Origin: Lucinisca nassula
Taxonomy: Eukaryota; Mollusca; Bivalvia; Lucinida; Lucinidae
DNA: 64,000 nt
NCBI GenBank assembly: GCA_963580285.1
Contig: OY757019.1
Span: forward strand, 61,958,587-62,022,586
Direction: 5' to 3'
Shown: in pieces, positions 20,512-32,527 of the stretch
How the letters are laid out: every line of letters starts with the position of its first letter
Numbering within the stretch: position 1 is the stretch's first letter
The notes under the pieces: generated by a model
Database searches by the model: none
What the model saw: the letters and a program-made list of their open reading frames with translations, nothing else
What the model was told of the DNA's origin: nothing
Translations under genes and position numbers: made by a program

Positions 20512-23500
20512 ATGCCCCCAACTTCGAAGAAGTTGTGGGGGCATATTGGTTTTGCCCTGTTCGTCCGTCCGTCCTTCCGTCCTTTTGTCCTTACGTCCGT
20601 CCCACTTTTTACTGCATAGCATAACTTTAGAACCATGGGTGCTAGGTTTTTGAAATTTCATATATGGATTCCTCATGAAAAAATAATTGACCCGTGTTTT
20701 TTTTTCTCGTCAGGATTATGCCCCTTTTTTGAGTTATGCCCCTTTGCAAAAAATACTATGAAATCTTGTAAGCAAGATATCTCAAAAACTGTTTGAGCTA
20801 TTGCCCTGAAACTTTACATGCTGGTTGGGGATGATGAGTAGATGAACTGATTAACTTTTGAAAAAAAATCCGAAATTTTTTTCTTGAGTTATGGCCCTTT
20901 GAAATTTTTCGCGTTTTAAGTTTGTAAGCAAGATATCTAAAAAAAACTATTTGAGGTTTTTCCCCGAAACTTCACAGACTTGTCGGGGATGATGAGTAGA
21001 TGAACTGATCAACTTTTGAAAAAAATCCGATTTTTTTTTTTTGAGTTATGGCCCTTAGATTTTTTTCGTGTTTTCAGCTTGTAAGCAAGATATCTCAATA
21101 ATTGTTTGAGCGATTGCCCTGCAACTTTACAAGCTGGTTTGGGATGATGTGTAGATGAACTGATTAACTGTTGAAAAAAATCCTATATTTTTTTCTTGAG
21201 TTATGGCCCTTTGAAATTTTTCGCGTTTTAAGTTTGTAAGCAAGATATCTCAAAAACTATATGAGGTTTTTCCCCAAAACTTCACAGACTGGTTGGGTAT
21301 GATGAGTAGATGAACTGATTAACTTTTGAAAAAAATCCAATTTTTTTTTCTTGAGTTATGGCCCTTTGATTTTTTTCGTGTTTTCAGCTTGTAAGCAAGA
21401 TATCTCAAAAATTGTTTGAGCTATTGCCCTGAAACTTTACAGGCTGGTTGGGGATGATGAGTAGATGAACTGATTAACTTTTGAAAAAAATCCGAAATTT
21501 TTTTCTTGAGTTATGGCCCTTTGAAATTTTTCGCGTTTTGGCGTCCTTCCGTCCTTCCGTCCTTACGTCCGTCCCACTTTTTACTGCATAGCATAACTTT
21601 AGAACCATGGGTGCTAGGTTTTTGAAATTTCATATATGGATTCCTCATGAAAAAATAATTGACCCGTGTTTTTTTTCTCGTCAGGATTATGCCCCTTTTT
21701 TGAGTTATGCCCCTTTGCAAAAAATACTATGAAATCTTGTAAGCAAGATATCTCAAAAACTGTTTGAGCTATTGCCCTGAAACTTTACATGCTGGTTGGG
21801 GATGATGAGTAGATGAACTGATTAACTTTTGAAAAAAATCCGAAATTTTTTTCTTGAGTTATGGCCCTTTGAAATTTTTCGCGTTTTTAGTTTGTAAGCA
21901 AGATATCTAAAAAAACTATTTGAGGTTTTTCCCCGAAACTTCACAGACTTGTCGGGGATGATGAGTAGATGAACTGATCAACTTTTGAAAAAAATCCGAT
22001 TTTTTTTTCTTGAGTTATGACCCTTAGATTTTTTTCGTGTTTTCAGCTTGTAAGCAAGATATCTCAATAATTGTTTGAGCGATTGCCCTGCAACTTTACA
22101 AGCTGGTTTGGGATGATGTGTAGATGAACTGATTAACTGTTGAAAAAAAATCCTATATTTTTTTCTTGAGTTATGGCCCTTTGAAATTTTTCGCGTTTTA
22201 AGTTTGTAAGCAAGATATCTCAAAAACTATATGAGGTTTTTCCCCAAAACTTCACAGACTGGTTGGGTATGATGAGTAGATGAACTGATTAACTTTTGAA
22301 AAAAATCCAATTTTTTTTTCTTGAGTTATGGCCCTTTGATTTTTTTCGTGTTTTCAGCTTGTAAGCAAGATATCTCAAAAATTATTTGAGCTATTGCCCT
22401 GAAACTTTACAGGCTGGTTGGGGATGATGAGTAGATGAACTGATTAACTTTTGAAAAAAATCCGAAATTTTTTTCTTGAGTTATGGCCCTTTGAAATTTT
22501 TCGCGTTTTGGCATATTGGTTTTGCCCTGTTCGTCCGTCCGTCCTTCCGTCCTTCCGTCCTTACGTCCGTCCCACTTTTTACTGCATAGCATAACTTTAG
22601 AACCATGGGTGCTAGGTTTTTGAAATTTCATATATGGATTCCTCATGAAAAAATAATTGACCCGTGTTTTTTTTCTCGTCAGGATTATGCCCCTTTTTTG
22701 AGTTATGCCCCTTTGCAAAAAATACTATGAAATCTTGTAAGCAAGATATCTCAAAAACTGTTTGAGCTATTGCCCTGAAACTTTACATGCTGGTTGGGGA
22801 TGATGAGTAGATGAACTGATTAACTTTTGAAAAAAATCCGAAATTTTTTTCTTGCGTTATGGCCCTTTGAAATTTTTCGCGTTTTAAGTTTGTAAGCAAG
22901 ATATCTAAAAAACTATTTGAGGTTTTTCCCCGAAACTTCACAGACATGTCGGGGATGATGAGTAGATGAACTGATCAACTTTTGAAAAAAATCCGATTTT
23001 TTTTCTTGAGTTATGGCCCTTAGATTTTTTTCGTGTTTTCAGCTTGTAAGCAAGATATCTCAATAATTGTTTGAGCGATTGCCCTGCAACTTTACAAGCT
23101 GGTTTGGGATGATGTGTAGATGAACTGATTAACTTTTGAAAAAAATCCAATTTTTTTTTCTTGAGTTATGGCCCTTTGATTTTTTTCGTGTTTTCAGCTT
23201 GTAAGCAAGATATCTCAAAAATTGTTTGAGCTATTGCCCTGAAACTTTACAGGCTGGTTGGGGATGATGAGTAGATGAACTGATTAACTTTTGAAAAAAA
23301 TCCGAAATTTTTTTCTTGAGTTATGGCCCTTTGAAATTTTTCGCGTTTTAAGTTTGTAAGCAAGATATCTAAAAAACTATTTTAGGTTTTTCCTCGAAAC
23401 TTCACAGACTGGTCAGGGATGATGAGTAGATGATTAACTACAGCTTTTCTTGTGTAATTTCAGCATTACAGCCACATAAAAACAAGATATCTCAATTACT

Positions 23501-23541
23501 GTTAGGGACAAGCAGTGTTAGGGTCAAGCAGTTGGGGGCAT
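20512..23541. mobile_element. Nested element with a 1-kb higher-order repeat
   Basis: It is bounded by 11-bp inverted repeats ATGCCCCCAAC (20512) and GTTGGGGGCAT (23531). A hairpin (CCCCCAACTTC, GAAGTTGTGGGGG) follows the left end, then a (GTCC)n-rich stretch. The interior is units of about 150-160 bp (GAGTTATGGCCCTTTG, GTAAGCAAGATATCTC, GGGATGATGAGTAGATGAAC) grouped in blocks: AACCATGGGTGCTAGG recurs at 20632, 21604 and 22612, so block length is about 1 kb. Similar sequence of the host element flanks it (20250-20420 and 23640-23810). Confidence 0.75.
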
Positions 23542-24010
23542 TGTGTTTCATAAACACTGGCTCTAGTCTAGTTTTCAATTTGGTTTCCATGGCAACCAAT
23601 ACAAATGGGCAGTAGGCCTAAAATCATATGGCAGATAGTAGATTACCTAAGGAATATTTCTATGAAAGTTTTGTCAAAATATCTGCATCTGCTTGGCAGT
23701 AAATGCTATTTTTCAATTTTCCCCATTATAAGTCTATGGAAACTCTAAGTTGCCATAGCAACCAAACTAATTAGCCGAATTTCATAAAAAACACAAACTT
23801 TCAATCCCCCAACCCAAGGATGCTACAGATGAAATTTGGGCCGAATCGGCCTAGCGGCTTCAGAGGAGATGTCGTTTAAAAGTGTTGACGTCACCAGACG
23901 CAGACGCATACGACGACGCAGACGCAGACGACGGACAACTGCCTATCCTATAAGCTCCCCCGGAGCCTTCGGCTCTGGTGAGCTAAAACAAATCATTGAA
24001 CTGGGGCAAG

Positions 24011-24233
24011 TACAGTTGACTCTTGTTGTCTCAAACACCACAAGTACAGTTAACCCCCATTATCTCAAACACCCCCTATTTCAAACCATAACTAAGTCAA
24101 AGTAAGTTTCAACACTATCTCCCTAGTGTTCCCATCCATTATTATACCTCCACCTCCATTTTCTCAAACTACAAGTATCTCAAACTAAAATTCCAGTCCC
24201 TCGGAGTTTGAGGCAAAGAGAGTTGACCTGTAC
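24011..24233. mobile_element. Short MITE-like element with pogo-like ends
   Basis: The left end ACAGTTGACTCTTGTTGTCT and the reverse complement of the right end (ACAGGTCAACTCTCTTTGCC) agree at most positions. CAGTTAACCCCCATTATCTC at 24047 is an internal repeat of the left end. It resembles the ends of pogo/Tigger-type elements but carries no transposase. Confidence 0.5.
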
Positions 24234-24726
24234 TGACAAATTTGTTTATGATGATGATGATTGCGTGTTTAACGACACGTCAACCCTATTGTTTGTCATA
24301 AGCTACAAATATGTTTAAGTACTGCTGGTTTACCTGCAAACACCATAACACTATGCAATTAGCAAACATGCAGGTTATAATAATAAAAACAATCATTGAA
24401 TAGAAGACACTTGATGGTTGCTGACCAGCATTTTTCCAGCTCAGAGGCCGACCTGCCTTCTCACGAGAAGAGGAACTCAAACACTCACCTGTAAAGAGAA
24501 TCACCACTCCACCAGGGATGCGTCAAATAACATTCATGGTGAAGCAGTGATCTCATAAAACTGAATTTGAGACTGCAAATCTTGAAGTGCAAAATCCTGG
24601 AAGGATTGTGAATTCGGGAATGAACCAGACAACTTGAAATTCTACTGACTTGTATAAACTTGGGCATTAAAATTGGTCAGTACCGTATGTCTGTTTCAGC
24701 CTCTCCTTCACAATCCCCACCAGACC
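24234..24726. other. No recognised feature
   Basis: This should hold the 3' LTR of the Gypsy element if it were complete. No TGTAGCACTC-type sequence is visible. A ATTGCGTGTTTAACGACACGT stretch near 24260 resembles the tail of SINE families A and B. Confidence 0.5.
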
Positions 24727-26670
24727 CTAAAGGCAATAAATCCTTGCCTCTGTCAAAATTTCCAGGAGGTACCTCTTCTCGTGAGGCAGCAGACAAGAAT
24801 CAAGGTGGGCTCCATTTCTTAGATAATTCAGTATTATTCTGAAATGGGCAGGGACTCGGTCAAAATAGTAGATTCTACTACTAGGACGCAGCGGACATCC
24901 CCCCACAAACATAAGATTAAAAATGGAGTGGGGGTCTGCCCTCAGCGTCACCTCTGAACTGGTAAACCGCTGGCCACCAATGTTTAAGGTTACTATCTGT
25001 TCTTTCACTCTTTGCAGTGCACTTAATGTTTGCATATGTTGCCTCATGGCAGCTTTCACGTCTACTGTGTCATTGGGCTCAGGCTGGGTTGCCTCTGAAA
25101 ACTTCAGTCTTAGATTGGCTTTCAAGTGTTGATAAAACATTTGGTTTTCCTCTTCCAGATCATCTTGATTGGGACTTACACCGGCTGTGGTTGTGTTACA
25201 TATGGTATTCATGGGAGTCTAAGCCTGAGTTTGAGAGTACTCGTCCTCAGAACTGGTCTCAGTCTCACATAGTACCCTCTTACTCGACTGAGGCTCCTCT
25301 GAATCTGCTTCATTAGTACTGGTTACAGCAGTGGCAGTAGACATTATAGGGTTGGTCACTGCCTCTTCATGATGGTAGATATATGTGTCTCCTTTTTCTT
25401 CTGTTTCATTAAGAACTTGTTGAGTGTTCGGAAGATCTTTACTATTCTGTATTTTGGTTGCTTCATTTTCATTAGGCAAGATTTCTTCCTTTTTATTTTT
25501 GCTACTGACTTAGCCACTTAATTTCTTGCTTTTTCCTTTTGATTCTTTTTCATTCTGCTGCTTGGTTTTGGTTATTTCCTTAGATTTTTCTTTCTTTTTT
25601 TCCTTCCTAATTTCACTACTTTCTTTCTTACTTTTTTCTTTTGCAACTTTCCTCTGTGCTGGGTAGAATTGTTTATTCATTCTCATTTGCTGTATCTTTC
25701 CTTTCATTCTCCTTACTTTCATTTCTTACTTCGTTTGAAATCAGACACTTTTCTTTTTCCACTTTTTCATTGTGTTGCTCAATTATGACTATTTCATTTT
25801 CCTTGCTTTGATCTTGAATTTCAATTGACTAAGGGCACTTTTCTTTTTGTACTTCTTCACTGTGTTGCTTAGAAAATTTTCTTGGACAATTGTGAAATGG
25901 AACATTCAGGAATGGGGCAAAGTGAGAAAACTAGTAATTTTTTTTTACTTTCATTTGCTCTGTCTTTCTTTTCACATTCCTTACTGTTATCATTCATTTC
26001 ACTTGCTTCAAGGCATTTTCCTTTTTTTCCGCTTTTTCACTAGTTTTCTCACTTTGCCCCATTCCTGAATGTTCCATCTCATAATTGTCCAAGGTGTCCA
26101 TAACAGTTCTGATAGGTGAGGGAAAGAAAACACCTCTTGTCCTCACTTCAAACTCCTCCATCATGTACCTTTCCTCCACAGGTTCACTAATTTGAATTTC
26201 CACTGGATCCCAGTTGATATCCTCCTCAAGACTCCTTAAAGAAGCCTGGCTTCTTTGGAGGGACCTGAAGATCAGGCACAAGAGCCTTACTTTTCCTCTT
26301 GGCAGAGAGTGGGGACTCGACTGGGCTCCTGGTGGTTGCTGGAGATGTTGGTGGGAGGAGACTGAGCTGTTTTGGCATAGTTGGAGCACTAAAAAGCTCC
26401 TCCCACTGTTGCGGCATCTAATTCATTCTGTACTCCTTGTACAAACGCTCAGCCTCCCTTCCTTTCTTCCCTGCACAACGGTGCACCAGCTCCATGTCTT
26501 GGTATTTTACGGAGCAGGTGCCATGTCTGGTTGCTCAGGCCAGGACTCTGCCGCAAACTGTACATTTGTATGCAAACCCCGAGTGTTGCTCTTGCAGGTG
26601 CCTTAATACCATCCACCTCTTCGGGAAATATTGGTCAGAGCATACCCTGCATAGAAAGGTGGAGGCATTA
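24727..26670 (-). pseudogene. C2H2 zinc-finger plus KCTD-type BTB ORF, fused to Gypsy integrase
   Basis: Read downstream from the integrase fragment, the frame enters a C2H2 finger (CRVCSDQYFPKRWMVLRHLQ and EQH), then a second CTVCGR half-finger, followed by a stop at 26535. Recognisable protein continues in shifted frames: a Pro/Lys-rich linker (VPPKKPGFF), an acidic stretch (EEDINWDPVEI), a long Lys/Glu-rich region (about 25510-25990), and an acidic Ser/Thr region. At the C-terminus (25212-24727) is a clear BTB/T1 domain with VTLNIGGQRFTSSEVTLRAD, YYFDRVPAHFRIILNYLRNG and LPHEKRYLLEI, as in KCTD proteins and Kv channel T1 domains. No channel or other domain follows. It could be an extra 3' ORF of the retroelement or captured host sequence. 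Frameshifts near 26225 and stops make this copy non-functional. Confidence 0.65.
25881..26094. repeat. Inverted duplication of about 55 bp
   Basis: 25881-25935 and 26039-26094 are reverse complements with about two mismatches; the inner 37 bp (25899-25935 with 26039-26075) are perfect. The spacer is about 103 bp. Both lie in the Lys-rich coding stretch, so one is a recent inverted copy of the other. Confidence 0.9.
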
Positions 26671-26969
26671 TATTGTTTCATGGGTGCTTTGGCTTTCCTA
26701 TGAGGCTGTTTTCTAGAAGCACATATATCACATACCCTGCACCAATATTCTACGTCTTCTCTACAGTTATACCAGTAAAACCTCTGCCTGATTCTACTTA
26801 CTGTTTTCTGCTGACCTAAATGGCCGGCAGTCACAGCTTCATGTAACAGAACAAATGCCTTCTTCCACAGGTTTGCTGGTAAAAGTATCTGATTGATAAC
26901 CTCACCTTTCTTTCCACTATTTTCCCATTTTCTATGCAGTATATTGTTAATCAGAGCCAGTGATTCCAA
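26670..26969 (-). pseudogene. Gypsy integrase H2C2 zinc-binding domain
   Basis: It reads LLHEAVTAGHLGQQKTVSRI then CRVCDICASRK: the H-x-H and C-x2-C ligands of the integrase N-terminal zinc domain that precedes the DDE core in Gypsy pol. After KAPMKQYN the sequence jumps directly to a C2H2 finger. The catalytic D-D-E core and C-terminal domain are missing. Confidence 0.88.
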
Positions 26970-27194
26970 CTGTCTCCAGTAAGCTTTAAGTTCTGCACCA
27001 TATCAAGCTATCATTTCCCAAGTGGGTTTTTGTTCCTGTGATAGCCAGTTTCTTATCAGCCTCAAGTCAGGATCATTTTCCTGTTCCTTACCCATTACGA
27101 TAACACACCCGTGTGACATAGTGCATTTTTTACATCTCCAAAATGGCCATTTTCCTGATGAAAATCAGTGATATTTTTCTTATAAATACAGCAA

Positions 27195-27263
27195 ACATAG
27201 GTTGTGGGTGCTCGTTAGAACCGCCTCATTGAGGCGGTTCTAACGAGTACCCACAACCTATGT
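27195..27263. repeat. Near-perfect 69-bp palindrome in pol
   Basis: Arms of 33 nt (27195-27227 and 27231-27263) pair with a single mismatch around a 3-nt centre. They begin ACATAGGTTGTGGG. It lies between the RNase H and integrase domains, in a stretch (about 27120-27345) with no pol homology, so it is likely part of a small insertion. Confidence 0.93.
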
Positions 27264-27344
27264 CTTGGAGCAAAAATAAGGAAAATAATGTATACCCCTG
27301 TAGACCCCAGTTATCTATATATAAAGTGGGGTATAGGGGGATCT

Positions 27345-29250
27345 TCATTTCACGGACTGGTTCACGTGATGTATATTTTCTGGAGTCAAACAATCTAGAT
27401 CAATGATTTCCAATGGTCTCAAGGCTATGGTTTCTGACATACCTGTCTGTTGACTAGTATCATAGTCTTCTCGGGGCCCGCACTGACCAATTTCTCCTAC
27501 CTCGACCTCATCCTTGGAGGTATAATTTCTTCCACTACTATTCGTCATCAAGTTACACACACAGTCATTTTCTCTGTTTGTGCAACCAGGAATTTCTTCA
27601 GCACTAGGGAGCTGTTCTTCAGACAGGTAAACGGCCTTGACAGAACAGCTGCCTTGCTGGATATTTTCTGTTATTTGATTATTTTGTCTACTATTAATTA
27701 ACAGTGGGGAAGTGTCCTGTCGGATCCCGCTTTTTCATAACTATCAGGCAATCTTTCTACTGAGCTAAGTTCAGGTAGGTGTACTTCTACTGAACTACTG
27801 CTCCTTACCTTCTTCTCCTCTGATGGGACCAGCACATCAATATATGTAGTAAACTGTCTTAACTTACCATCTTTCAACTTACTTTCCCCCTGTATAGCAC
27901 TTCCCACTGATTCCCCAGTTACCCGGGTGATCAGGCCGGGTTCAGTATTAACATACTTCTTTTCTATCATATCACAATACTCACAATTTAAGTCAGTGCA
28001 TGGACGCCTACTCATCGCGTCGGCATTTCTGTGAGACGTGCCACTGCGATGCATAATCTGAAAGTCATAGGTGGCTAAAAACTCTAACCACTTAGCAATT
28101 TGTCCCTCTACTATAGAAAATTCCATTAACCATCGTAAAGAGCCATGGTCTGATCTAACAGTAAAATGTCTCCCGTAAAGATAGTGGTGAAAATATTAAA
28201 TTGAGCTGACAACAGCTAAGAGTTCTTTGCGTGTCACACAATACTTTCGCTCGGTTCTAGAGAAACATTTGCTGTAATATGCTATAACTCTCTCCTGTCC
28301 ATTCTGGACTTGTGTGAGTACAACTCCTAAAGCCACATTAGAGGCATCACAGTCAACAATAAATTCACCACCATTTTCGTCTGGAAAAGTAAGCACTGGC
28401 GCAGAAATAAGAGCAGATTTCAAAGTCTGGAAAGCAACTTTACATTTTTCATCCCACATAAAGTTATGTCCCTTTTCAGTCAGGGAACGCAAGGGCTTGC
28501 ATATTGTGCTAAATGCTGGTATAAACCTGCGCAAGTAGCTACACAATCCGACGAAGGATCTCAGCTCGGATACATTCGTCGGAGTGGCCACTCTTGAATA
28601 GCTTTAACTTTTTCTGGAGACGTGATTAAGCCATCCTCCGATATCAAATGACTCAGGAAGGATACTTGTTTCTGGAAAAATACACCTGTATCTGGTTTCA
28701 GTTTCAAATTTGCGTCTTGCAGACGTTTTAAAACCTCTTCTAAATTTTGTATATGAACCTGGAAAGTTTTTCCATATACCATGATATCATCTAAATATAT
28801 AAGTAATGTGACATATGCCAGGCCTGCAAGAACCCTTTCCATTAAGCGCTGGAAAACAGCAGCGCTATTTATAGCTCCGACAGGCATGACTTTGAATTGC
28901 CACAGGCCACTGCCGGGAATGCAGACTGCTGTTTTAGGTTTGTTAATATTTCTGATGCCAACTTGATGAAATGCAGAATGGAGGTCGACAGTAGAAAGCC
29001 ATTTAGATCCTCCCAAGGCATCCAAACGATCTCCTATATGGGGAAGGGGTTGTGAATCTGGGATTGTGACCTTGTTTAGTCGTCTATAATCTATACAAAA
29101 CCGAATGCCTCCATCTTTCTTGGGAACTATAACAGCGGGTGAGGACCAAGGGTTAGTAGAAGGTTCGATTAAGTCTCTTTCAGTCATCGTTTTAATCTCG
29201 TTTTCAGCCTCCTTTCGCTTTGCGAGAGGCAGGCGATATGGAGCTTGTTT
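27345..29250 (-). pseudogene. Gypsy reverse transcriptase and RNase H
   Basis: RT: LIEPSTNPWSSPAVIVPKKD, FCIDYRRLNKVT, STVDLHSAFHQVGI and the catalytic box YLDDIMVYGKT are visible in order (29187-28600). The RNase H of the Ty3 type follows: FIVDCDASNVALGVVLTQ, ERKYCVTRKELLAVV and HRSGTSHRNADAMSRRPC. Lesions: a one-base frameshift near 28580 and a TAA at 28196 where relatives have Gln before YFHHYLYG. Downstream the linker to integrase is degraded. The upstream part of this polypeptide continues at 37980 across the inserted element. It copies RNA into DNA in particle-borne replication when intact. Confidence 0.92.
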
Positions 29251-29706
29251 TTAGCTCACCTGTCACGTAGTGACAAGGTGAGCTTTTGTGATCACTTTTT
29301 GTCCGTCGTCCGTCGTGCGTGCGTCCGTGCGTCCGTCCGTGCGTCCGTAAACAATTTCAAATAAGTATATCTCTAATACCACATGGCCAATCTTGATCAT
29401 ATTTCATGTGAAGCATCATTAGGTAGGGGGAAAGTAGAAGTAAAACAAAGATCAGGAATTGATACAATTAACTTACTCCACCCATAAAAGACACCAAAGG
29501 GAAATAAATACAAACATTAAGCGACCAGACCATAATGGAAACCTAAACAAAGGAAGGCCATAAGGACAGTTACTTTCCCACAAAATGGCCATATGGCCAT
29601 CCAAAATTAAAAGACACAAGTGATACACACAGTAAGTAACAAACAACAACATAAATAAATCGCCACAGAAGAGCCGCCTTGGAACGGTCAGTGGAAGATT
29701 TCCACT

Positions 29707-29724
29707 GGGGGGGGGGGGGGGGGG
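29707..29724. repeat. G18 homopolymer
   Basis: It lies in the Naiad 3' region, where the other copies have only CCCCCC on the opposite strand. This is a slippage expansion private to copy 2. Confidence 0.95.
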
Positions 29725-29999
29725 ACTTAAATCGATTTTACGTGGCCACAATCCTCGCCCTTACTTCCGTCGCGATTTAGACAAATAATTTGTTCAGTCC
29801 GCATGAAGGCCTCCTTACTCATCAGTGCAACATCTCCGTGAACACAAAAATCAAAGAACCACAGAGGTGAGACAACGGTGAGGACTCGACAGCAAGAAAC
29901 CACTGAAATGCTGGAGCAAAAGAAAACCATCATTTAGACTCCGATGAGCCCGACCAGAGACAGAGCATCAGGCACCAACCGACATTATCTCTCTAATTC

Positions 30000-32316
30000 T
30001 CAATAAGCCGTTGGAGCCGTCATAGAATCTGAGGCCTGACCCATCGGCGTGCAATTAAAGAGGGGAGCAAAGTTGCCAACCGTGACTGGGTTAACTACCA
30101 TGCATGCAGTCTGTCGTATAATATCCATGTTGTACCCAATATTTTTATATCGAAGAATGATTTTACGCAATTGGGTGCTGAAGTCATTGCGGTTATATAT
30201 TTTTCTGAATTTATATACTAAGTCACCATAAAATTCGGGTTCCGATAGACCTTGTTGCAGAAGAGATTTAAGTCCAATATTGAATTTTGAAATTAAATCA
30301 GAATGGCGTCTATAAAATTTTGAAAAGGTTTTGCGTAGTTTATGGTACCGATAACCCTGATTAAGGAGTTTAGCCGTTAATAATTTATTACGAGTGTTGA
30401 AGTCAGTTACATGACTACACACTCTAGCAAATCGAATTAATTGCGAAATATAAACGCCATAGGATGGTGCACGAGGAACATCACCATCCAAAAAAGGAAA
30501 ATTTACAATTTCAAAATCAAACTCATCGCGTTTATCATAAATTTTGCACGAAACAAATCCATCTACATTAGATAGATGTAAATCCAAAAACGGGGCCTCG
30601 GTATCAGAAGAATTTGCTTTATTTAACTGAAGTTCTAGGGGGTAAATCTGACCATCAAAATAGGTATTATCAATATTTAATAAATCATCTAAATATCTAG
30701 AAGTAGAGCTAAAAGCTTCAATAATTTCAGATTGATTATCAATGGAAAGCGACAAAATGAAGTCTCTTTCATAACAATACAAAAACAGATCAGCCATAAG
30801 AGGTGCGCAATTAGTACCCATCGGAATACCCACAATTTGTCTAAATAACTTAGTACCGAATCTAATATAAATATTGTCAAGTAGAAAGGTGAGGGCATCA
30901 CACACTTTCTGACATGACCAAAGTGTATAATTCTTATGCTCTTTAGAAGTGCAAAATGCATTTCTGACATTACATGCAAGATAGAAAGAATCTTCTCTGT
31001 GAAAAGCCCATTCAATTAAATCATTAAGCTTTTCTTTTATAAGATTATGAGGAAGTGTAGTGTAAAGAGTAAAAAATCGTATGTAGACAGACTAGAAGCA
31101 CGAAAATGTCTTGATTTCAATTTATTTAAAACCTCATTCGAATTTTTTATAGACCAAAACAGATTTCTTCCTGATCTTTCAAAGACTTTATCACAATATT
31201 TAATTACATGCGTTTTAATAGCAGTAAGACAGGAAGTTAATAATTTAGAAAGTTCAGTGGTAGTGCAAGAGCTAGAATTTGCAATAAACCGTGCTTTGTA
31301 AGGTTTTTTATGAAGTTTTGGTAACCAATATAGCGTAGGAAGCTTGTCTTGGCCTTCGTTAACACACACAGCAAACTTGGTGGCTGAAAGACAAACGTGT
31401 TTATCTACTATAGCTCTCTCTTCATCTAAAGGCTGAAGTTCATAGGCCTTAGTACCACCAAGCTCCTGCTTAAGCGTGTTAACATAGTGGAGCCGTCACA
31501 CAACGACGACGTTGTTAGCGGCCTTGTCTGCAGGGGCCAAAACAAACTTCTTATGTAATTCTTGAATACCTAGTTTAAGATGACGTAAAGACGAGTAGGG
31601 CTTAGGAGGTAATAAGTTAGTATTTTGAGAATAGAAAGAAATGCGTTTATTCAGTAGTTTTAAAATGCTAAGTTTCCAGTCCTTAAGGGCTTTATGCTCA
31701 ACATACTCTCGCTTACACCATCGATTACCGAATTCATTCAAGGAAGCAGCGATTTCATCTCTACATTAACTGAAATCAATTTTAGAAGGAAACCGATATT
31801 TCGGTCCTTTAGAAATTATATTCCTTATCCTAGAATCAGGAATAATTTTCAAATTGCCAGTAATTACATGACCAGCTGCAGGATAGCAATACTTTGAGTT
31901 TTTACAATCACATGAATCAGGAGTATTAGTATCAATATCAAGATCTGAAACAAGTTTATTGAAATTAAAAATGATAGATCTAACAGGTTTGTTATATTTA
32001 TAGCAAATTATAGGTGTTTCAGTATTTTGAAAATAAGCAGGAATGGAAGAAAGCACCGATCTCTCACGGAAGATACTTGGCAAATCTATAAAATCCATAC
32101 CCTTATTAATGAAGGATATTTTGAAGAAATGGCGTTTATGATTAATTTCAGAATCAATGTAAGGACGGAGAGTATGCTGAGTATAGCCTCTAGTTAAGAG
32201 AGCCGTATCATATAACTGATGAGAACTATCGTAGAATTTATTCGCCACGGTGTCCAGAAGACGTAAAACAGAAACGGGTAATGAACTTAAAAATGAAAGC
32301 ATAGAGTGGCGTCCAT
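30000..32316 (-). pseudogene. Naiad reverse transcriptase, copy 2
   Basis: It reads, in order, GRHSMLSFLSSLPVSV, the CxC linker SCDCKNSKYCYPAAGHVI, LYWLPKLHKKPYKARFI, VGIPMGTNCAP and RYLDDLLNIDNTYFDG (intact YLDD box), then a thumb/C-terminal region ending SDSMTAPTAY. UGA 31496-31498 sits at the same Cys position as in copy 1. Private lesions: a TAA near 31765 (in FSKSRDE) and a one-base deletion after STYDF (about 31077). The last 300 codons (30905-30000) are open without a break and include RT motifs not intact in copy 1. Confidence 0.85.
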
Positions 32317-32527
32317 AGTGCAGTTTATATTTTACTTTTGGTCCTTTGAGATCAGCGTGAATATTCCGAGAAATCAAAATAAATTATTGGTTTAGACTCA
32401 TATTCTTGACAGGTTTTTAATTATTTGGACCCCATTTTGATTTATATCAGTCTCTGAATCGACTGTCTATTCGAAATTCGCAAAATTGCAGTATGTTTCC
32501 CCTGGCTTTCTTTGCCGGATGATTACA

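Larger units (their letters stand above)
18189..23988 (+). mobile_element. Helitron-like element with tandem cores (1)
   Basis: The left end is ACAAGAGGCCCATGGGCC and the right end is GGTGAGCTAAAA. A perfect 12-bp inverted repeat sits just inside each end: GCTCACCAGAGC at 18212 and GCTCTGGTGAGC at 23972. A CG-rich ACGACGCAGACG stretch precedes the right end. The interior is tandem arrays (about 173-bp units) plus a nested second element. There is no ORF for a transposase or Rep/helicase. Conserved ends around an expandable tandem core match the architecture described for non-autonomous Helitron/Helentron-type elements of bivalves; that assignment is inference. Confidence 0.7.

Noticed and set aside
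24800..25316. Plus-strand frames opposite the BTB domain.
   Set aside because: They are shadows of the minus-strand coding sequence, which carries the recognisable domain.
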